From Strigamia acuminata (lineage: Eukaryota; Arthropoda; Chilopoda; Geophilomorpha; Linotaeniidae): DNA of 25,000 nt. The stretch is taken from contig CASHSZ010000062.1 of assembly GCA_949358305.1 (NCBI GenBank), forward strand, positions 1 through 25,000, in the 5' to 3' direction. The notes beneath the pieces are model-generated. The model searched no databases, had not been told where the DNA came from, and saw nothing but the letters and a program-made list of their open reading frames with translations. Each line of letters starts with the position of its first letter. The first letter of the stretch is position 1. The position numbers were made by a program, and so were the translations under genes. Below are positions 19,328-25,000 of this stretch, piece after piece.

Positions 19328-20928
19328 ATGACGGACGGTTTCCCCAAAACGGACGCGGGCGCGCGCGTGTGGGTCGCCGCGACGACGTCGTACCGGCAGG
19401 ACGTCGGTTTCGCCGGCGGGACGCCCGGCTACTGCGGTCGCTGCGTGCCGAGCAGCTCGGAGTTCGATTACTTCGAGGAGCTGTTCGGCGAGGCGGCCCG
19501 TTTCATCGTGACCGCGACGAATCGAGCCATCCGGAGAGAGGCGAGAGAGGAGGAAATGGCGCGAGCGCAGGTGCCGAGAAAAAAACAACGGTGACGATCC
19601 GCGACACTCACTCTCACGCTCGTTTTCGTTTTCGTTTTCGTTCTAGGTGCTCGCCGCGTCGCGGCCACGGCCACGAGGTCCAAAGTCCAGACGAACGACG
19701 GCGGCGACGACGACGACGACTGCTGCCGGTGGGAGCGTCGTGGCCGTTGCCGGTGGCAGCGGCACCCGACCCGGGGCGCGGTGCGCGGACCTGAGGGTGC
19801 GCCTCACCGCGGGCGACCGGGGGGCGGCCGACGCGGCCGCTCGACGACAATTAGCCCTTCCTCCCCTTCCTCCTCCTCCTCCTCCTCCTCCTCCTCCTCC
19901 TCCTCTTCCTCGGCAGAGGGCACGTGGGCCGGTTCGACCCCTGGCGCTGGACGAGCTGTACGCGTACCTGGGCATTCTCGTGCTCACCGGTTACAACCGA
20001 CAGCCCGAACTGCGCCACTACTGGCAGGGCGACAGGCCCGGCGATCTCGGCGCGCCGGCCGTCCGACGAGCGATGACGCGCCAACGGTTCGAAGAGGTTT
20101 CGCGTTATCTCCACTACAGCACGCAGCCGTCGTACCAGCGGCTGCGCGTTGGCGGGTCGGCGGCCGGCTCCGACGGCGGCAGCACGACGGGAGAGAGGGC
20201 GGCGTTCTTGAAGGAACGCGAACGAGACGACGGCACGACGAAAGTCCGTTTGTTCGCCGATCTGGTGAACAAGCGCTTTCGCGCGTGCCGCGAGCCCAGC
20301 CAAACTCTCTGCGTCGACGAATCGATGATCGCCTACCGGGGTCGATCGGAGATGAAGGTGCGTGCGGGGGTCGCCCTCCGATCTCGTTTTTCTCTAACGT
20401 TCGTTCTTTCTTTCTTTCTTTCTTTCTTTCTTTAACGTTCTTCCCAGGTCCGTCAACCGGCCAAGCCCATCAAATGGGGCTTCGAGTTGTTCACACTATG
20501 CGACGCGGGCACCGCCTACGTGCTGAACGACGAGGCGCACATCGGCAAACGCGCCAAAATGTTCTTCGACCCGGACGAGGAGCCGGAGCCAGAGTGAGTC
20601 ACTTCGTCGTCGCTGTTTCTCTCCTTCGTTCTCACAATTCCTTCTTTTTCTTTTCTCTTTTTTTCGTTTCCAGGTACCCGGGCAGCATCATCGGACGCAT
20701 CGTCGTCTACGTCGCCAGGCACTACCTCGGCAAAGGGCACACGATTGCGTGCGACAATCGATTCACGTCCGCCGTGCTGTTCGAGCACCTCTTTGCCCGC
20801 CACAACACAATTGGCCGTCGGGACGCTGCGGTCCAACGCGGCCCAAATGCCGCCCGACCTCCCGGACCCCAAGCGGTACCGAGCCAACGCGAGAGGTAAA
20901 CCGCCCGCTCGCTCTTCGCATCGTCGGC

Positions 20929-20961
<33 letters not shown>

Positions 20962-21669
20962 TCACTTCTTTTTTATTCATAGGCGATTTCCTGCATCGTC
21001 AGAGTGGCCGACTGTTGCTTACCTGGTGGAGGGACACGACGACCGTGAGTCTGCTCAGCACGAACGTCGACCCGTTGGCGGCGCCCGGGCACGTCTCCCG
21101 TCGCATCGGCGGCAACAGGGTGGACGTCCGTTGCCCGGCGCCCGCGCTTTCGTACACGCGCAATTTCCACTGGGTGGACGTGCTGAACAGGCTGGTCTCC
21201 TCGTTCCGCATCGGGCGCCGTTCCCCGTACTGGCACCGGTACTTCTTCTTCCACAAGCTGAACCAAGGTGAGCGGGGCGCCGTTTGCCACCGATTAATCC
21301 GTCGCTAATTAATTCTCGCTTCTCTTCTCTTCTCTTCTTCCAGTGTGCGTCAACGCCCGAATCAATATGCTCGAGGCGACCTCGGGCGCGCGAGGCGGCC
21401 GATCGCAGCTGCAGTTCAGGAGAGCGCTCGCCACCCAACTCGTGTCTCGACGGGAGGGGGCCGTGCCGGGCGCGGCCCCCGCGCCCGGCGGACCCGTCGT
21501 CCACCGGCTCGAACACACGTCCAAGAGCAAGCGGTGCAAGGTGTGTTACGTGCGCCGCAAGGAACGGCACGAGAGCAGTTGGTGGTGCGTCCCCTGCGAA
21601 ATCAACCTGTGCCGGCCGAAACACGGTCGCGATTGTTTTCAGATCCACGTGGCCGGCGCGGACAAGTGA
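19328..21669 (+). CDS. piggyBac-type transposase gene (6 exons, one frameshift)
   Basis: Exons are 19328-19570, 19647-20357, 20448-20593, 20674-20895, 20983-21267 and 21344-21669 (about 643 residues, near the usual family length). The N-terminus has the family pattern EFDYFEELF...TNRAI. A proline run encoded by (TCC)n follows, then the core YLGILVLTGY and RFEEVSRYLHY. The three catalytic Asp of the DDD triad are seen in CVDESMIAYRG (about 305), CDNRFTS (about 394) and HWVDVLNR (about 506). The C-terminus (600-640) is a Cys/His-rich cross-brace zinc domain (CKVC...WWCVPC...C...H...C). Within exon 4 the frame shifts by one base between 20790 and 20808: the DNRFTS part and the following AVGTLRSN motif lie in different frames. 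This is a real lesion or a sequence error. No terminal inverted repeats flanked by TTAA were found. It may be an old or domesticated copy. Confidence 0.85.
20800..20810 (+). other. Site of the frameshift in the transposase gene
   Basis: Upstream codons are in the frame of the second catalytic Asp (20753). Codons from 20808 onward, one base shifted, encode the conserved AVGTLRSN motif and join in frame to exon 5. No intron borders fit in the gap, so one extra or two missing bases are implied. Confidence 0.75.
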
Positions 21670-21997
21670 CCGCGACGTTTCCACGACCGAGCGCGCGCCG
21701 ACGCTCGGGCGGCCAACCGGCCGGTTAATTTTGTTTTATTTCATTCCTCCATTTGCCAGAACGCGGCGGAGTAGTTTTGTTTGTTTTGCTTATTTATTTA
21801 TTTATTCATTTATTCCATTTTTTTTGTAAGTTAATTTTATTATTTATTAACAAAGGCAACAATGACGACGTATTGTCGATGCCGACAAAGAAAAAGAAAA
21901 AAAAGAAAACAAACGAACAAATCAATAAAAACGAACAAAAACAGACAAGTGAAACGAAAACGTGTGAATTAATTAGCTCGATCGGCCAACCAATCAA
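21670..21997. other. Short convergent 3' intergenic region
   Basis: The 3' ends of the transposase gene (plus) and the coiled-coil gene (minus) face each other. AATAAA at 21924 could serve the plus-strand gene. TTTATT repeats at about 21788-21815 read as AATAAA on the minus strand. An A-rich stretch of AAAG and AAAC motifs lies between. Confidence 0.6.
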
Positions 21998-23560
<1,563 letters not shown>

Positions 23561-23849
23561 CTGAAAATGGCGTCGAGAGAAAAAATCTGCCGCGTGGCCG
23601 GAAAAAGTGTACCCTCTCTCGCGGATGCGACTGTCTGTCTGTCTGTCAGTCAGTCAGTCAGTCAGTCAGTCAGTCAGTCCGTCAGCTGACGACACGAAAA
23701 ATAAAAAACAAACGAGCAAACGAACGAACAAATAAATAATAGTAATAATAATAATAATAATAATAATTATTAAACAAAAAATAATTAATAACCGGTAACT
23801 AATTAACGACGATTAACAACGGCGAGAATGAATGGTAACGACGGCGAAC
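23561..23849. other. Upstream of the coiled-coil gene: CAGT and AAT microsatellites
   Basis: A (CTGT)/(CAGT) microsatellite lies at 23631-23690 and an (AAT)n tract at about 23738-23770. On the minus strand this should be an intron or promoter region of the gene starting at 23560. No promoter motif is recognised. Confidence 0.6.
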
Positions 23850-23859
23850 GTTGTCGTTG

Positions 23860-24160
23860 AAATTGGCGGCGCTTTATCATCGGCCCCGAGTGGCCGAGCG
23901 GGCAGGGTGACCTGCCGCACGGAGCTGGTGACCGAGGGTTCGAGTCCCGCTTCCCGCCGATTTTTCATTTCTGGCAAAAACTGTATCACAGAAACACTCA
24001 TATCTATCTTAACATTGTCGAGTCTATTGCACGGTTGTGCGCCATTCTTTCTCTTCAGATAGTGAGGCACACTCTCTCGCGAGGTTGCGAGAGGGTGGGG
24101 GGAAGTCGGAAGATTCGGCTCTCCTTTTGTTTTTATTTTTTTCGTTCATATTTTTGTTTT
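23860..24160 (+). mobile_element. tRNA-derived SINE-like element, copy E (second subfamily)
   Basis: A box 23891-23902, B box GGTTCGAGTCC 23937-23947, T5 at 23961. The 3' domain differs from copies A-D but keeps the first hairpin, CTCTCGC (24074-24080) with GCGAGAG (24087-24093), followed by GTCGG...TTCGGC and a TTTTTG/ATTTTT tail. Leader matches start only near GCGCTTTATC. Confidence 0.7.
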
Positions 24161-24228
24161 TATTTCTATTCTTTTTCTCTTCTCTTCTCTTCTTTTCTTT
24201 TTTTCTCTTTTCTTTTTTTTTTTTGTTT

Positions 24229-24256
24229 TTTCCTCCCCGAGATTCGAACGGGGCTG
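24229..24256 (-). other. Possible tRNA T-arm relic on the minus strand
   Basis: On the minus strand the sequence CCCCGTTCGAATCTCGGGG resembles a T-arm/B box (GTTCGAATC) followed by an A-rich tract. No matching A box is seen upstream, so it may be a broken retroposon end or chance. Confidence 0.2.
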
Positions 24257-24289
24257 CCGAGTCGAGTTGGGTTAAAACAGAAAAGGAAG

Positions 24290-24660
24290 AAATTCGAAGC
24301 GACGAAATTCTAGACGGCCACGAGGACGGTTTATCTTCGGGCCCGGGTGGCCGAGCGGGCAGGGTGACCTGCCGCACGGAGTTGGTGACCGAGAGTTCGA
24401 GTCCCGCTCCCGCCGACTTTTCATTTCCGACAAAGCTGTATTGTCAAACACGCATTCCACAGCATTTCAGTTGATATTGCCAAATATTGTGCCGTTCCAG
24501 TTTGGTCCCTTATTATTTCGAGATGGTGATGATGAACACTCTCCCGCGGGGTTGCGAGGGGGTGGGGGAGAGTCGAAAGATTCGGTTCTCCTTTTGTTTT
24601 TATTTTTATTTTTATTTTTATTTATTTTGTTTTATTTTGTTTTATTTTTTATTTTTTAAT
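24290..24660 (+). mobile_element. tRNA-derived SINE-like element, copy F (second subfamily)
   Basis: The full leader (GCGACGAAATTCTAGACG) is present. A box 24348-24359, B box AGTTCGAGTCC 24394-24404, TTTT 24418. The 3' domain is at 24539-24592, with a GAGAGTCGAA/TTCGGTTCTC stem. The tail is a T/A microsatellite. Copies E and F share the 3' domain type. Confidence 0.7.
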
Positions 24661-24683
24661 TTTCAATTTTATTCAATTTTTCT

Positions 24684-24790
24684 CCCCCCCCCCCCCCGTC
24701 GATCATCGTCGCCACCGTCTCGTGTGGCGGTCGGGTGAAAGGAAAAAAAAAAGAAAAAAAAAAAAAAAAAAAAAAAAAGAAAGAAAACCC
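24684..24790. repeat. C14 homopolymer and A-rich tract
   Basis: Fourteen C at 24684-24697 are followed, after about 45 bases, by an A-run with few interruptions (about 24740-24787). No coding content is seen. Confidence 0.85.
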
Positions 24791-24995
24791 TTCGCATCAC
24801 CTTATCCGCGATGTGTCGGGAGGGCGTCTGAGAACCCACTCGCCCATTCTCAGCGGCCGCATTTTCCAATTTTCGCCACCGGATGTCGCGCTCGCGTCAC
24901 GCTCGTCCGTATCCCTCTCATCCCCCTCTCATCCCCACTCGTTGATCGACCTACTGGCTTCTTCGTCTCCCCTTTCGTCGCTCCTGCCGAGAAAG
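24791..24995 (+). other. Possible first exon ending at a consensus donor
   Basis: The window ends in GAGAAAG|GTAAG, a strong 5' splice site at 24996. The preceding 200 bases are free of repeats and GC-balanced, unlike the flanks. The ATG near 24881 meets a stop after about 20 codons, so this would be a 5' untranslated exon or a coding exon in another frame. Confidence 0.25.
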
Positions 24996-25000
24996 GTAAG

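Noticed and set aside
19200-21760. Complete mobile piggyBac element with terminal inverted repeats
   Set aside because: TTAA occurs on both sides, but I could not find matching inverted termini next to it.
24669-24869. Minus-strand frame as first exon of the coiled-coil gene
   Set aside because: Its apparent start is TTG, not ATG, and the nearest ATG lies in another frame that does not splice in frame to the exon at 23560.

Overview
This window looks like a repeat-rich chromosomal segment of a metazoan, most likely an invertebrate. Protein-coding genes are split by short introns (about 60-120 bases) with GT-AG borders and pyrimidine-rich microsatellites before the acceptor. AATAAA-type signals follow several genes, tRNA-derived SINE-like elements carry Pol III A and B boxes, and a piggyBac-type transposase gene is present. 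No prokaryotic gene arrangement, operon or ribosome binding site is seen. I cannot name the species.

Layout. 1-876 holds the probable 3' end of a plus-strand gene that enters from the left. 900-1790 is non-coding, with a foldback element and a small GC-rich duplication. 1798-5015 is a large GC-rich satellite built from a ~53-base unit and CCGTTAACGG palindromes. It is interrupted by six copies of an AT-rich spacer spaced alternately 475 and 357 bases, which makes an 832-base higher-order repeat. 5586-6364 (minus) is a three-exon gene for a small acidic, probably nuclear protein. 7170-11918 is a head-to-tail array of eight ~600-670-base units. Each carries a stem-loop with a UUCG tetraloop followed by a (TAAA)n tract, conserved flanks and a markedly variable core. 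13157-16652 (plus) is a nine-exon gene for a ~930-residue protein with C2H2-like fingers, a coiled coil, an octapeptide repeat, an RS-rich region and a PHD finger. 17251-18890 carries four tandem copies of a tRNA-derived SINE-like element. 19328-21669 (plus) is a six-exon piggyBac-type transposase gene with all three catalytic aspartates but one frameshift. 21998-23560 (minus) is a four-exon gene for a charged coiled-coil protein with an AT-hook-like N-terminus, convergent with the transposase gene. 23850-24660 carries two more SINE-like copies of a second subfamily. The window ends at a consensus 5' splice site.

How it fits together. Three of the four multi-exon genes have nuclear or chromatin-type features (PHD, C2H2, RS, AT-hook-like, NLS, acidic tracts), and the transposase-type gene also acts on DNA. 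This may be shared biology or simple coincidence in a repeat-rich region; nothing in the sequence proves they act together. The strongest candidates for something undescribed are the tandem array at 7170-11918, where a structured conserved frame surrounds swapped or hypervariable segments, and the satellite at 1798-5015, whose spacer and inverted arms suggest it grew from a foldback transposon. Gene models were assembled by eye from reading frames and splice consensus; no database search was possible.
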